A stretch of DNA of 64,000 bases, from positions 23,697,883-23,761,882 of the forward strand of contig NC_056039.1 of assembly GCF_004379255.2 (NCBI RefSeq). The letters run 5' to 3'. The stretch comes from Salvia splendens (Eukaryota > Streptophyta > Magnoliopsida > Lamiales > Lamiaceae). Positions 47,345-57,925 of the stretch are shown piece after piece; within the stretch, counting starts at the first letter, position 1; each line of letters starts with the position of its first letter. Under the pieces are notes generated by a model, which saw only the letters and a list, made by a program, of their open reading frames with translations, had not been told where the DNA came from and searched no databases. The position numbers and the translations under genes were made by a program.

Positions 47345-47525
47345 GAGAAGCTCACGCGTGTATCAATATTAAACACGCGATTTGCTCATGCGTGTCTTAA
47401 TTTATACACGCAAATTGCTCACGCGTGTTTCACTTGATACACGCGAATTGCTCACGCGTGTTTTACTTGATACACGTGAATTGCTCACGCGTGTTTCACT
47501 TGAATTATACATAAGCGTGTCTCCC
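47345..47525 (+). repeat. Left subterminal array of 33-bp ACACGCG units
   Basis: About four units of the form CTCACGCGTGTTTCACTTGA + TACACGCGAATTG. Each unit carries CACGCGTG or ACACGCG, so it is internally palindromic. Confidence 0.85.
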
Positions 47526-47808
47526 TTGGATACAAAATCAGTCTAGAACGCGAAAACCATTGGAGGCTGCTTCTGCCTTCGTCGCCCCATTCTTCCGACC
47601 CAGCAAAAATCGAACCCTAATCCGACATTTAGCTGCTCTTATTCCAATTTGAAGTGTTGTTAGGTAACTTTCTACCCTTAGTTTCGATTATTATTGGTAT
47701 ATTTTTAGTTGGGTATAAGATTTAGGGTTCATGGTTTGAAATTTTTTTGTTGAATTTGGTTGAATTTAGAGTATATGATGTTTTGTCGTACTTATTTTGC
47801 AGGTTTGA

Positions 47809-48429
47809 TGGTGTTTGTGAGTTTATATTGGGATGGGAAAATTATTCAGCTCCCAGATTTGGGGTGTTGCTTATGATCCCCCTCGTGCAAAATCATTTAT
47901 TATATTGAATGAAAAGATATCTTATTATTAGCTAGTTTCAATGATATGTGAAAAAATTGGAATTGATTTGGATTCACATACGATTGATTTAACATGGAGG
48001 CATCCAGTTGTTTTTAGTGGAGTGGTGAATTATATAGCTACACCAGTGGATGATAATTTGTTGGAGTATATGTTTGCTGAAAATCCACGTCAAATTGAAC
48101 TTTTTATTGAATATACTCCTGTGACTACTGCGTTGCAATTTGAACCACCTATCACTCAGCATGATGTTGGAACGTCTAGGAGAGATGATTATCATAGTTT
48201 TGATGTCGGGACATCTAGGAGGGATGATGAATATCATAGCACTGAATTCAACACATTTGGGAGGGAGGTTGATGAACAACTAGATGTACCAAATGTGACA
48301 TGTGATGGTTATGATGGTTCTGATAATTGTGATGGTTCTGATAATTGTGATGATTCAGATGGTTCTGAAAATTGTGATGGTAATATCAACCCTCCCAATA
48401 GCACAAGCACAATCATACGTGCCCGTTGA
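47809..48429 (+). pseudogene. MuDR transposase N-terminal domain fragment
   Basis: From the ATG at 47809 the frame reads MVFVSLYWDGKIIQ, shifts to GVAYDPPRAKSFIILNEKIS, meets a stop, and continues as MICEKIGIDLDSHTIDLTWR, HPVVFSGVVNY, VDDNLLEYMF and IELFIEYTPV. This is the N-terminal MuDR domain that precedes the catalytic region in MULE transposases. After it come duplicated GTSRRDDYHS blocks and an Asp/Ser/Cys-rich repeat (SDNCDGSDNCDDSDGSENCD). The frame then runs into the antisense PMD ORF. The DDE catalytic part is missing. Confidence 0.75.
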
Positions 48430-48962
48430 ATGTAGGCTTCGTCTTCCAGGCCATCTTGTAACGGTTCAATCACCATCCTATGTATTAGAGCCGAGGCCAA
48501 GATGCCGTTTTCCTTCATCTCGCTTTGAACGGGATAAAAGCCCAACAGTTCTTCACATAAACTCCTCCACCCAGAGTCACAATAACCACTTCCTGTAAAG
48601 GGTACTCCATCTACACGTAGAGCCCATAATACTTGCACGTCCTGCAATGTAATAGTAGTTTCCCCTACGGGAAGATGGAATGTATGTGTCTCTGGCCTCC
48701 AACGTTCGACCAAAGCTGTGATCAAAGAATGATCTACATCTAGAGCCTTCCCGCAGTAAAAAACACCACCGAAACCAAATCTGCATACATAATCAATCAC
48801 TCGTCTGTGATGATTAACTATTTCCCAAAAATGACCCTCAAAGCGCCGAATATTGAAAGGAGTTGTTTCCTCGCCTGCCCACGCCTTGCGAGATATATGA
48901 CTGTGCTGATAATGCAATACTGAAAGATCTTTTGGTCCATATCGCGACATCCTAATATTCAC
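48309..48962 (-). CDS. Plant mobile domain (PMD) protein, C-terminally truncated (MAIL1/MAIN-like)
   Basis: 217 codons from the ATG at 48962. The region FEGHFWEIVNHHRRVIDYVC, ALDVDHSLITALVERWRPET, HTFHLPVGETTITLQDVQVL and WALRVDGVPFTG is the N-terminal half of the PMD fold, found both in host genes such as MAIN/MAIL1 (meristem maintenance, silencing) and in transposons. After YIQRARMIVLVLLGGLILP the frame continues as Ser/Glu/Pro-rich repeats that are only the antisense of the MuDR fragment. So the domain is cut off and fused to nonsense at about 48400. Whether it is expressed is unknown. It is the only coding part of the MULE with an open frame. Confidence 0.78.
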   Translation of the reverse strand: MNIRMSRYGPKDLSVLHYQHSHISRKAWAGEETTPFNIRRFEGHFWEIVNHHRRVIDYVCRFGFGGVFYCGKALDVDHSLITALVERWRPETHTFHLPVGETTITLQDVQVLWALRVDGVPFTGSGYCDSGWRSLCEELLGFYPVQSEMKENGILASALIHRMVIEPLQDGLEDEAYIQRARMIVLVLLGGLILPSQFSEPSESSQLSEPSQLSEPS

Positions 48963-49479
48963 AATTCAACACAACACCAAACATTCGAAACCAATTTCAA
49001 TAATTCAACAAAAATTTGCCTCCAATTTCAATAATTCACAATTTCATCGTAATTAAACACAACATTCATCACAAATTCATCCCAATACCAAGCATTCGAA
49101 ACCAATTTCAATAATTCAACAAAAAATTGCCACCAATTTCAATAGTTCACAAATTCATCACAATTAATTCATCCCAACACCAAATATTTGAAACCAATTT
49201 CAATAATTCAACCAAAATTCGATACCAATTTCAATAATTCAACAAATTCATCACAATTCAACCAAAAATTCGAAAACATGAACCCTAATCTATAACCAAT
49301 AAAAACTGAAATTAAGGGTAAAAACTTACCTAACAACACTTAAAAGAGGAATGAGGGCAGCTAGGTGTTGGATTAACTCCGATTTTCGTCGGGTAGAGGC
49401 TGATTTCGCCGATTTTCGCGTCGAGAGGGGGATTGCTGGAGTGAAGAACTCTGGCTTCTGCCTCGTTTTCTCATTCAAG

Positions 49480-49668
49480 GCAAACACGCGACAGGGAGTA
49501 GCGTGTTTAAATGAAACACGCGAGAGGGAGTCGCGTGTTTAAATAAAACACGCGAGAGGCTAATGCGTGTTTAAATGAAACACGCGAGAGGCTAATGCGT
49601 GTTTAAATGAAACACGCGAGAGGCTAATGCGTGTTTACTAAACACGCGAGAGGCTATTGCGTCTTTCC
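49480..49668 (+). repeat. Right subterminal array of 32-bp ACACGCG units
   Basis: Five to six units of the form AAACACGCGAGAGGCTAATG + CGTGTTTAAATG. Each unit is a small inverted repeat (AAACACGCG..GCGTGTTT). It corresponds to the left array in inverted position. Confidence 0.87.
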
Positions 49669-49755
49669 CATGATGGGAAATGTTTTTTTTCCAGGTACAA
49701 ATGACGGATAACTTTCCCCATAACGTCCATTTGTGGAATTTAGCCAAGAAAACAT

Positions 49756-50716
49756 GGGGCAAGAAAAAAGAAAGAAAACATACAAACTCATAAATAAAAT
49801 CACAATATTTGAATTATAATCAAATCAACCAAGAAAAAAAAAGAGAGGAAGGAGAATAAGAGAAATGCCACCGCCGGCGGCGCCGCAGGTTAGGAGGCTG
49901 TGCAGACCCACCAAAATCCTCCGAGCACACAAAACTATACTTGAATGCCGGAGCACACTACAGCGACGCTGGCTGGCCAGGTTCTTGTAGGGGGTGAAGC
50001 AGGACGGAGGAATTGGCGAGGCAAAGCGGTGGAGCGGCGAGGAATAGCGGAAGTAGCGGCGGCGAGAAAGGCTGGTGGGCGTGGTGGCTAGGAAAGGCTA
50101 ATCCCGCCGATTGAGAGAGAGAGAGAGGGGGGAGAGGCGGCTTTTTTAATCACGTAGGGTTTATAGGGAGTATTAGTTTATGTGCATATTATTAGTTTAT
50201 GTAGGAAAACATTTGTTCGATTTATAGTTTGTTGGATTTAATTGTTTGAAAACATTTAACTCAAAAAACACCCCAGCTTACTTTATGTAGGAATATATTA
50301 TTTGGACCTTTTTAAGAAGAGTTCTAAATTGGGTATTACGATTAAGAAATTATGTATTAAAAAATAGTAAGTGGGATTTAATTTGACCATTGGATTTTAA
50401 TAATACAGTAGTATGTAATTTTTAAAATACGTAGATTCTTTTCTAATAGTAATTAAATTTATATATTATTAATTTTCTTTTATTTATGTTCAATTGAAAT
50501 TGTGCTTGAGAGTTCACTTTGCCTTCTATTTTAATTAAAATTAAAATTATACTATTTATTATTGCAATGTTTCTTCTCCGAATTAATTCATAAGCTAAAC
50601 GACAACATAAATATGTAATCATTTCAATCGTCCAATATTTACTCGATTAAAATTTTCAGTATATTTTAATTAGTCCTAAATTTAATATGTTCTAATTAGT
50701 TTCATAATTAAATAAT
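49756..50716. other. Noncoding DNA between MULE and Helitron
   Basis: 49866-50130 is GC-rich (CGCCGGCGGCGCCGCAG, then AGCGGCGAGGAATAGCGG) without a sustained frame; the rest is AT-rich. No gene is supported. Confidence 0.5.
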
Positions 50717-52002
50717 CTATACTAATCTAAAGTGCAAGTTTGATGAAAAGTCTTTAATGCCTTTTTTGGAGGGAAAATGGAAAGATGAAGTGTCTTCTAT
50801 TCAAAAATAATTTTTTAAGGCAAAAACAATTGGGCAAATAATAACCCAATAAAATGCTAACTTCTTGAAGAAGCGTTAAAACACATTTAAATAGTGCACT
50901 ACCATTAATTTTTTTTTATAATTAAGTTATTAAATTTATAAATTAATTAGCCTTATATTTGAGTTAAATTGGAATAGTGCTGGAGAGTTTAGTTTACCTT
51001 CCATTTATTTAGGTAAAAATTGAGATTTATTGCAATACTTTTTCTCCGAACTAATTCACAAGCTAAACGACAACACATATATGTAAAGCTTACAATTTCC
51101 ATCCTATATTTACTCAATTAAAGTTTTTAGTTCTTATATTTTAATTCGCCTCTAATTAAACCATTCTACTAAGTTTATAGATTAAACTAAGGAATAAGAT
51201 GACATTATATATATTTAAAATTAAATCTAACTTAATATAACTTCTTAATATAAAGAGTAGTGTAAATTCTCACATTATTCAAAACAAAACAAGATGCATA
51301 AAATATTATCGTTATTTTAAGTGATAGTAGTAGTAATTTACTTTTTATACGTATATGTGGCGGGAGGTAAGAAATTTATTCTTTCCAATATAAAAAATTC
51401 ATTTAGTCTTTGACAATGTATATCAAGTTATGCTATGGTCTGAAATTAAAAGAAAGAAATAAACAGTCAACTAAAATGTGATTATTGGACAATACAAATT
51501 TTCTAACTTGACTTCTCAAAGTTTTAAATTTATATGATTTAAATTATTCATATATTTAATGTAGATATGTTTAATATTTCATATATTTTTTTCAAATTAT
51601 TTTTTTATAAATTAAGCTATTTAATTTATATATTAATTTACCTTTTATTTGGATTAATGACTTGCATAGCACTTTCAATAAACATCTTTACTCACACAAA
51701 TTTTCTTTATTTGTATATCTTATTCTAATTAATTCATACTCTTTCATCATTACCCACACATCTTATTTGTGTCATTAATTTTATTGTTCTTACTTCACTT
51801 AGATTATAAATTAAAATTGCATAAATGTTTCATTCACTGGGGAGTAGTAAATTCTTCATTCTGAGTGAGACAAGATAAGTACATTTCTGTTTTTTTAAAT
51901 CTCCATATTGCTTTCAATTGTTATTTTCTATATATTTATTATATTTTATATTCATTATTTGAAACTCTTATGTCCCGTGCATAGCTAGGGTGTTAATACT
52001 AG
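50717..52002 (+). mobile_element. Non-autonomous Helitron, 1.29 kb
   Basis: The 5' end is TCTATACTAATCTAAAG. The 3' end is TCCCGTGCATAGCTAGGGTG + TTAATACTAG, a degenerate hairpin a few bases before CTAG. It lies between A (50716) and T (52003), the usual Helitron target, with no duplication. AT-rich interior, no Rep/helicase. Confidence 0.72.
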
Positions 52003-53194
52003 TTTTATCAAAAAATAAGTCTTTAAAAAAATTTTATAGCCTATTTGATTTCTAAAAATTACATTTTTGGTACCTCCCGGTCTTTTATCCCCATCTATAT
52101 TCAAAAAATCTCCTAAATGTTATTGAGGGCATTTTCGGTATCTGAAAATTACAGTTTTGGTACCTCTTCCATCATGCAATTATTTTGGACATACATAAAA
52201 GCACCTTTTACAAAAATTTCTTTTGAATTAATTCACTTAAATTTTTTAAATAATTACTTGAATAACGTATAGATTAAGCTTTATAATGAAAAAATTACTA
52301 TAGTTCGCTTTAGTATTTTTAGTAAAAAAATGTTACTTGCAAGAGTTAGCTTTAATTTACGTTAGATATACTTCACTTAAATTTTAATTATTATATTTAA
52401 AAAATATTTTTCACTATACTATATTTTAGTTAACGTAATTAAAATATTTATTTTTCACTTAAGTATAGTTAGATTTAAATATTTAAGTAACATTTTTTAA
52501 ATAAAAAATTACTATAATTCACTATAATATTTTTTCTTCTCAAATTTAAAAAATTTAAGTAAAATTTTGAAGTAAAAATAAATCCCACAAAGAATTTTCA
52601 GTAATTCACATTAATATTTATATTAAAAACATTACTATTAAATATAATTTTTTTCTTCTCAAACATACAGATTAAGCTGTGTAATAAATAATATTTAATT
52701 TTAAAATAAATAAAGCATAATTATAATATTTGGTTTCTTATTTAAAATTTTGAAATCATAAAGCATCAAATATTATTTAAATGAAAGTATAATTGAGTTT
52801 ATAAAAGAAAATGGTGATGTAAGAAAAAATGAAAAAAATTAAAGAGTGGAAAGATTCAAAAAGCCCCAGAATTTTAAATATTCACACTAGTAGTGCCTAG
52901 TGTTACTTTAGTCTTATTGTAGCAAAAATGATATAAAATTTTTTTAGGGATCATTGGTGTATTTTTTTGACAAGATCAGGGACTATTAGTGTAGTTCACT
53001 CTTATTTCTAAATAAAAATACGTAAGTACACATTAAGAGAAATTAAACTCCTAAAAATTAAAAATTACATAATTATTGGCTAATATTACCCGAGGAAGAC
53101 TACTCATCCGGCGGCACTAACCCCAATTGTTTTTGGAGACCCAATATCATGGTCTCGTGCGTTTGAAGTTGCGTGGGGCCATATTGAGTTGGCC
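52003..53194. other. AT-rich noncoding DNA
   Basis: No gene is seen. Repeated phrases (AAAATTACATTTTTGGTACCTC and AAAATTACAGTTTTGGTACCTC at about 52058 and 52148) indicate a small internal duplication. Confidence 0.55.
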
Positions 53195-53197
53195 TAA

Positions 53198-54528
53198 GAG
53201 CATCCACAGCTAGTTGTTCGGGGGTGGAGGTGGCGCTTCGGGAGCGGGGGCAGATGGAGTCGCGGCGCGACGGCGGTCGGCCGCCGCCTTCTTCCTTCCT
53301 TGCGGTCGGCGTCGGGAACCACTTGGTCCGGCGTCGGGGCTACCCAAGTTAGCTCCGGCGAGTTGGCTAGCCACTTCTTCGGAGCCGGCGTCGGATAGGG
53401 ATACCGACCTTGACCGTTTGGAGGAGCCGCTAGAGGAGGATGTTACGCCTTCCATATACTTCGGGTGCGTCCGCGTGTCCTGCCAAACGTTGAGGTATTT
53501 GAACGACTTGCCGTTCATGGATTGGTAGGTGCTCAGCGCGGCAGTGATGATGTCGACCTCGCTCCGGCCGCTCCCGGCATTCCGCATCTCCTTGAGGAAA
53601 TAGCCATTGAACTTGCCAATTTCTTCGTTGGCTCGGCCGATGGAGTTGCGCACCATACTCTCGTTGCGCTCGATCGTTCCCGGCGGCCGGTTTTCATTAT
53701 ACCGGCGAGAGACGTGCCACCAAAAGTGATCGCCGGATTGGTTCGTGCCAACCACCGCATCCTCGGAGATTTCCAAGTACGCCTTGAACAATTTATCCAT
53801 CTCCGCCGGAGTGTACGGTGTGCGGACACCGCGAGTAGGAGGAGACGGAGTTTGGGAGGGGGCGGTCGGCCTAGGATTCGGTGTCCACCCGTATCGCCCT
53901 TCGGAGGCACCTTGGTCGTCGATTGGGTATGGCCGGTAGCCACCCAGAATGCCCGAATCTTGGGTTTGAGGAGGGGCCGAATATTCATTTCCGGACTAGG
54001 AAACGGTTGTGAACCGAACCATTCGGGGTTCCAACCGTGAGAGGGCGGGTGGTCGCCTTGGCCGGACATTGTTATGTTGTAGGGTATGAGAGAATGAAGA
54101 TGAAAATGGATATGGGAGAATGAAGATGAGAATGGATATGGGAGAATGAAGATGAGAATTGTGTAGTTTGATGTGAATTTTTGGGTGTGAAAGTGGGGGT
54201 ATTTATAGATGAAGTGTGTATTTTTGGGGAAAAAATATAAAAAAAATTTAAAAAGTGGTAAAAAACGGTAATAAACGGATATAATTTTTTTTGGGAAGTG
54301 AATTTTTTTTTATATTTTATCGGTTTTTTTAATTAAAAACCAATTTTTAATTAAAAAAATTTCAAAGGCAACGGCTATGCCGTTGCCCAATCGCTGCGCG
54401 CCACGTGTCCTGATCGCTGGCACGGCGCAGCTCGATGCATCGAGCAGCGCCGTGCCAGCGGCGGCGATACACGTCCGTGCCAGCGGCGCGGACGGACGCG
54501 GGCTGGGCCACCACCGTTGTGGATGCTC
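53198..54528 (-). mobile_element. PIF/Harbinger-type element carrying only the Myb-like ORF1
   Basis: 1,331 bp with inverted ends GAGCATCCACAG and GTTGTGGATGCTC. The flanks are TAA on the left and TTA on the right, so the 3-bp duplication is imperfect or the target was mutated. The GAGCATCC terminus matches the right end of the transposase-only element at 1390-3255. No transposase ORF is present. Confidence 0.72.
53210..54069 (-). pseudogene. Harbinger ORF1, Myb/SANT-like protein, frameshifted
   Basis: In PIF/Harbinger elements ORF1 encodes a Myb/SANT-like DNA-binding partner of the transposase. The N-terminal frame starts at 54069 (MSGQGDHPPSHGWNPEWFGS). Near 53800 the meaningful reading moves to the frame beginning MDKLFKAYLEISEDAVVGTN, with GDHFWWHVSRRYNENRP (the Myb-like W-x-V-x-x-x-Y segment), NEEIGKFNGYFLKEMRN, SFKYLNVWQDTRTHPKY and a Ser-rich, then basic and Pro-rich tail ending at 53210. 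So there is one frameshift near the start of the domain. The ORF is otherwise long and open. Related host annotations are often misnamed glutathione transferase T3-like. Confidence 0.75.
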
Positions 54529-54884
54529 TTATGCAATTTATTAGAGTTGTCAAAATTGATATAAGGTATTGGATACCCGATATCCAAACCTGAAAAATAA
54601 GATAATTGGATACCATATACCCGATTTTTTTAGGTTTTGAGCTCGGGATAAAGGATTTCAATTTTTGGATTTTCGGGTATCGGATTACTCGATACCCAAT
54701 TTCCCGAATTTTGTTTTAATTTTATAAATTATTTATTTATTTAAATTTTGATTTTAATATTAAAAAATTTCAATTTTATTGACTATTGAGTCAAATCATT
54801 TTCTTACTTGGTAACATTACCCTAATTTAATTAATGTACCCCAAACGTTCCCAATTCAAATTCCCAATTGACACAATAAAGCAC
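54529..54884. other. Noncoding DNA with GGATACCCGA-type repeats
   Basis: 54545-54715 contains ATTGGATACCCGATATCC-like words on both strands (retro- or hAT-MITE-like debris). The rest is AT-rich. Confidence 0.4.
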
Positions 54885-54972
54885 AGCTTAGTTGGTAAGA
54901 CACTCCTCCTCAGAAGTTTGAGACATCACTGGGGATAGACAGAAAACGATTGTTGATCTTTAAAAAAATAAT
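54885..54972 (+). mobile_element. tRNA-derived SINE-like sequence
   Basis: CAGCTTAGTTGGTAAGAC resembles a pol III box A, and AAGTTTGAGACATC about 30 bp later resembles box B. It is followed by TTGATCTTT and an A-rich tail. The anticodon arm is not a proper tRNA, so a SINE is more likely than a tRNA gene. Confidence 0.45.
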
Positions 54973-55587
54973 TTCCAATTGAAAAATGTAGTAGGCGCCG
55001 CTCCCTCTCTTCCTCCGGTCTCCCTATCCCTCAGCCGCCGTCAACCTCCGCCTCTTCCTCTCAAACGTGCCTCCCTGCTCCCTCTCAACATCTGCCCCTC
55101 GGCCATCTCCCAGCGGCCAGCGACCACGCCGACCAGGCTCCAACTCGGCACTCTCACGCCCAACCGCCGCCGTCCATAGCTGCCACCTTCTCTACTGCCG
55201 TCAGCTACCAGCGGCCAGCGACCAAGTATCCCTTTTTTTGTGTTTAAAGAAGGAAGCCAAGTAGAGTATAGTAGTTATGTCTTTTTCTTCCATTTCCAAC
55301 TTGTTTAATAAAATGGCTCCTTAAATGAACTTAATTGTTGGCGACAAGATATGGTGCCTTTATAGTATGTTAGACACGACATTGCTCAAAACTGTATCTT
55401 TGTGTTTGGATTATTTTGTGTTTGTATTATTTGTGTTTATTGTAACGCCCACCTTGTTTGACCCTAGTCGATCTAATATCGTCTTGCATTAGTTGTTATT
55501 CTCATTTGTTTGGGTTTTAAAATGTGCGTGATCTCGATAATCATAAAGAAGACATTTAATATTTTTACTAAATGTGGTATAAAAATT
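54973..55587. other. Noncoding; C-rich stretch then AT-rich
   Basis: 54990-55220 is rich in CCTC/CCGCC and opens two short Pro/Arg-rich frames with no family resemblance. The rest is AT-rich. No gene is supported. Confidence 0.4.
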
Positions 55588-55589
55588 TA

Positions 55590-55809
55590 CTCCCTCCGTT
55601 CCATAAAAATATGTATAATGGGTATGACATGAGAATAAAGACAAAATTGGTAAAGTAAGAGAGATGAAGTGAATAGTATGATAAAGTAAGAGATAGGAGG
55701 AAAACGGTAGTTAAAGTAGTGTTAGTGAATAGTGACACCTACATTATTAAATTTATATAACTTTCCAAAAATGGAAAGTGTACATATTTTTATGGGACGG
55801 ATGTAGGGG
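55590..55809. mobile_element. Stowaway-like MITE
   Basis: Ends CTCCCTCCGTTCCATAAAAA and TTTTTATGGGACGGATGTAG, flanked by TA. Noncoding, 220 bp. Confidence 0.75.
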
Positions 55810-55975
55810 TATAAGTTATTCTCACACAAGTTTAAATAGAATTTGCCAAGTCCAAATGCTATTACATCTTAAAACCAAGTTCATTTATAGAGTTTCATGT
55901 CATTAGCCAAGCATGTGCTACAGAACTTAGAATGCTCGAACGTAGCTTCTTGATAAGTACTAATCCCACCGTAAT

Positions 55976-56246
55976 TCTTAACGATGGTAATCGAGAGGTA
56001 GGCGACTCATAGGGCAATTCAGATTAGAAAAAAAACGTTTGGAGAAGATGATTGTTATTGTATTTCTTAATCTGTTTAACACACGATTCTTTCCCCTACT
56101 TAAAGGGAGAATTACAATGTAATTTAGGTAATAGATCATTCTATTCTAGGACTATGTATTGCACATTAATTCCATATCAATTATATATCATCTTCCACTA
56201 CTTACTTCTCTTCCTTTGGTAATTCTTGACTTTGGAATATTTGACA
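55976..56246 (-). repeat. Copia 3' LTR
   Basis: On the element strand it starts TGTCAAATATTCC and ends CATCGTTAAGA. The RNase H frame reads 45 nt into it. Confidence 0.9.
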
Positions 56247-57005
56247 CTCCCCATCAAGTTGAGCAATGGTATCTCCAATGCTTAACTTGGTCAATACTTC
56301 GTTAAAGACTTTCGGGTGAACCGCCTTGGTTAGTATGTCTGCAAGTTGCTCTTCCGAATGGACAAATGGGAACTCAATAATTCCTCCTTCCAATTTTTCT
56401 TTAATGAAGTGCCGATCAACTTCCACGTGTTTTGTTCTGTCATGTTGCACTAGATTTTCAGAGATGCTAATCGCAGCCTTGTTATCACAGAACAATTGGC
56501 TCTTTCGAGTAGGTGGGAAGCCAATTTCTGTAAGTAGTCTTCTTAGCCATAGGATTTCCATGAGTCCACTTTTCATTCCTCGAAACTCGGCCTCGGCACT
56601 GGATAGAGCCACCACTTTTTGTTTCTTACTCCTCCACGTAACCAAGTTTCCCCCTATGAAAGTGAAGTAGCCCCCTGTAGATTTTCTATCCACCGGATTA
56701 CTTGCCCAGTCAGCATCAGTATATCCATCAATCTCCAGGTCTTCTCGTTTTGCTAGGAACACTCCATATCCTATAGTGCCTTTCAAGTAACGCACTATCC
56801 TTAAAGCGGCTTCCATGTGATTAGCTTGAGGTTTGTGCATGAACTGGCTCACGATGCCTACGGCATATGCAATGTCGGGTCTAGTATGTGAGAGATAGAT
56901 GAGTTTCCGACCAGCCGTTGGTACCTTTCTCGATCTGCGAGTTCCACTCCGTCTTCTAGCTTCAAACCATGGTTGGGAATCATTGGAGTGACAGCTGGCT
57001 TGCAT
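56202..57005 (-). pseudogene. Copia reverse transcriptase end and RNase H
   Basis: The true domain reading enters this frame at about 56930 (GRKLIYLSHTRPDIAYAVGI) after a one-base loss in an A run. The RNase H motifs are complete: DGYTDADWASNPVDRKSTGG, ALSSAEAEF, LFCDNKAAISI, ENLVQHDRTKHVEVDRHFIK and ADILTKAV. The frame ends inside the 3' LTR. Confidence 0.88.
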
Positions 57006-57925
57006 TCGAGGAGACCAGTTTCAGCTAGCAGGTCTAGGACATACTTTTTCTGCCTTAGGAATATTCCGTGTTTGGATCTCAACACTTCTATCCCCAAGAA
57101 GTACTTCAGTGCTCCTAAATCTTTCATCTCAAATTCCTTGAACAGATTTTCCTTCAACTTCTGGATTTCTTCTACATCATCTCCAGTGATAATCATGTCA
57201 TCAACATAAATAATCAGACATGTTACCTTGTTGTCTCTCCTTTTTGTGAAGAGTGTGTGGTCCGACTGGCTTTGTTGGAATCCGTGCTTGAACATGGCTT
57301 GGCAGAACCGGCCGAACCAGACACGGGGAGACTGCTTCAACCCATACAAGGTTTTCCGCAGTCGACAGACTTCTCCTTCTCCAAATTCTCCGGCGAAGCC
57401 TGGTGGGACCTCCATGTATACTTCTTTATTTTGTTCTAGCTCTCCATGTAGGAAGGCGTTCGTCACATCAAACTGGTGTAGATTCCAGTCTTTGCACGCT
57501 GCTACAGATAGTAGTGCTCGAACAGTCTCCATTTTAGCTACTGGGGAGAAAGTCTCTTCGTAATCCACTCCATATACTTGGGTGTATCCTTTTGCCACGA
57601 GTCTCGCCTTGTATCTCTCGATTGAACCATCTGCTCTTCTTTTTATGGTGAATATCCACCGACATCCAACTGGCTTCTTTCCTTTTGGCAACGTACACTT
57701 CTCCCACGTGCCATTCTTGACTAGAGCATTTATTTCCTTTTTCATAGCTTCTCTCCAGTGTTTGTGTTTGCTTGCCTCCTCAAAAGACTGTGGAATGTCT
57801 TCTTCCTCATATAGAGCAGTCTCGAAGGCACGGGCCATTTCTGATAGGTGACTTTGCGCAACATTAGATACTGCGTATTTTGCCTTCCTCCCCCTCCAGT
57901 CCGGTGAGTACCGTCGAGGAGGCAC
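56858..57925 (-). pseudogene. Copia reverse transcriptase
   Basis: This is an uninterrupted continuation, in the same frame, of the upstream integrase ORF beyond one stop (TGA at 57926-57928, a CGA-to-TGA type change). The RT domain is complete: WREAMKKEINALVKNGTWE, RYKARLVAKGYTQVYGVDYE, HQFDVTNAFLHGEL, KTLYGLKQSPRVW and the catalytic YVDDMIITGDD. The proper reading leaves the frame near 56930. Reverse transcriptase copies the element RNA. Confidence 0.9.

Larger units (their letters stand above)
47260..49745. mobile_element. Mutator-like element (MULE) with MuDR fragment and PMD ORF
   Basis: 2,486 bp, with ends TGCCAAATTCCAC and GTGGAATTTAGCC, flanked by the 10-bp duplication AAGAAAACAT (47250-47259 and 49746-49755). 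The long imperfect inverted repeats (sharing TTATCCGTCATTTGTACC) end in arrays of ACACGCG units on both sides. Inside, a MuDR N-terminal fragment (+) and a plant mobile domain ORF (-) converge. The catalytic transposase domain is absent, so the element is non-autonomous. Confidence 0.87.

Noticed and set aside
48302..48598. Plus-strand ORF with Met/Val/Ile repeats
   Set aside because: Alternative frame of the GATGGTTCTGATAATTGT repeat in the MuDR fragment.
49866..50130. GC-rich segment as a 5' exon
   Set aside because: Starts ATGCCACCGCCGGCGG but meets stops quickly in that frame and shows no homology.
54885..54972. tRNA gene
   Set aside because: Box A/B-like motifs are present but no cloverleaf with acceptor and anticodon stems can be drawn; kept only as SINE-like.
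54979..55264. Pro/Arg-rich ORFs as the start of a host gene
   Set aside because: No domain, no codon or splice evidence; consistent with C-rich low-complexity DNA.
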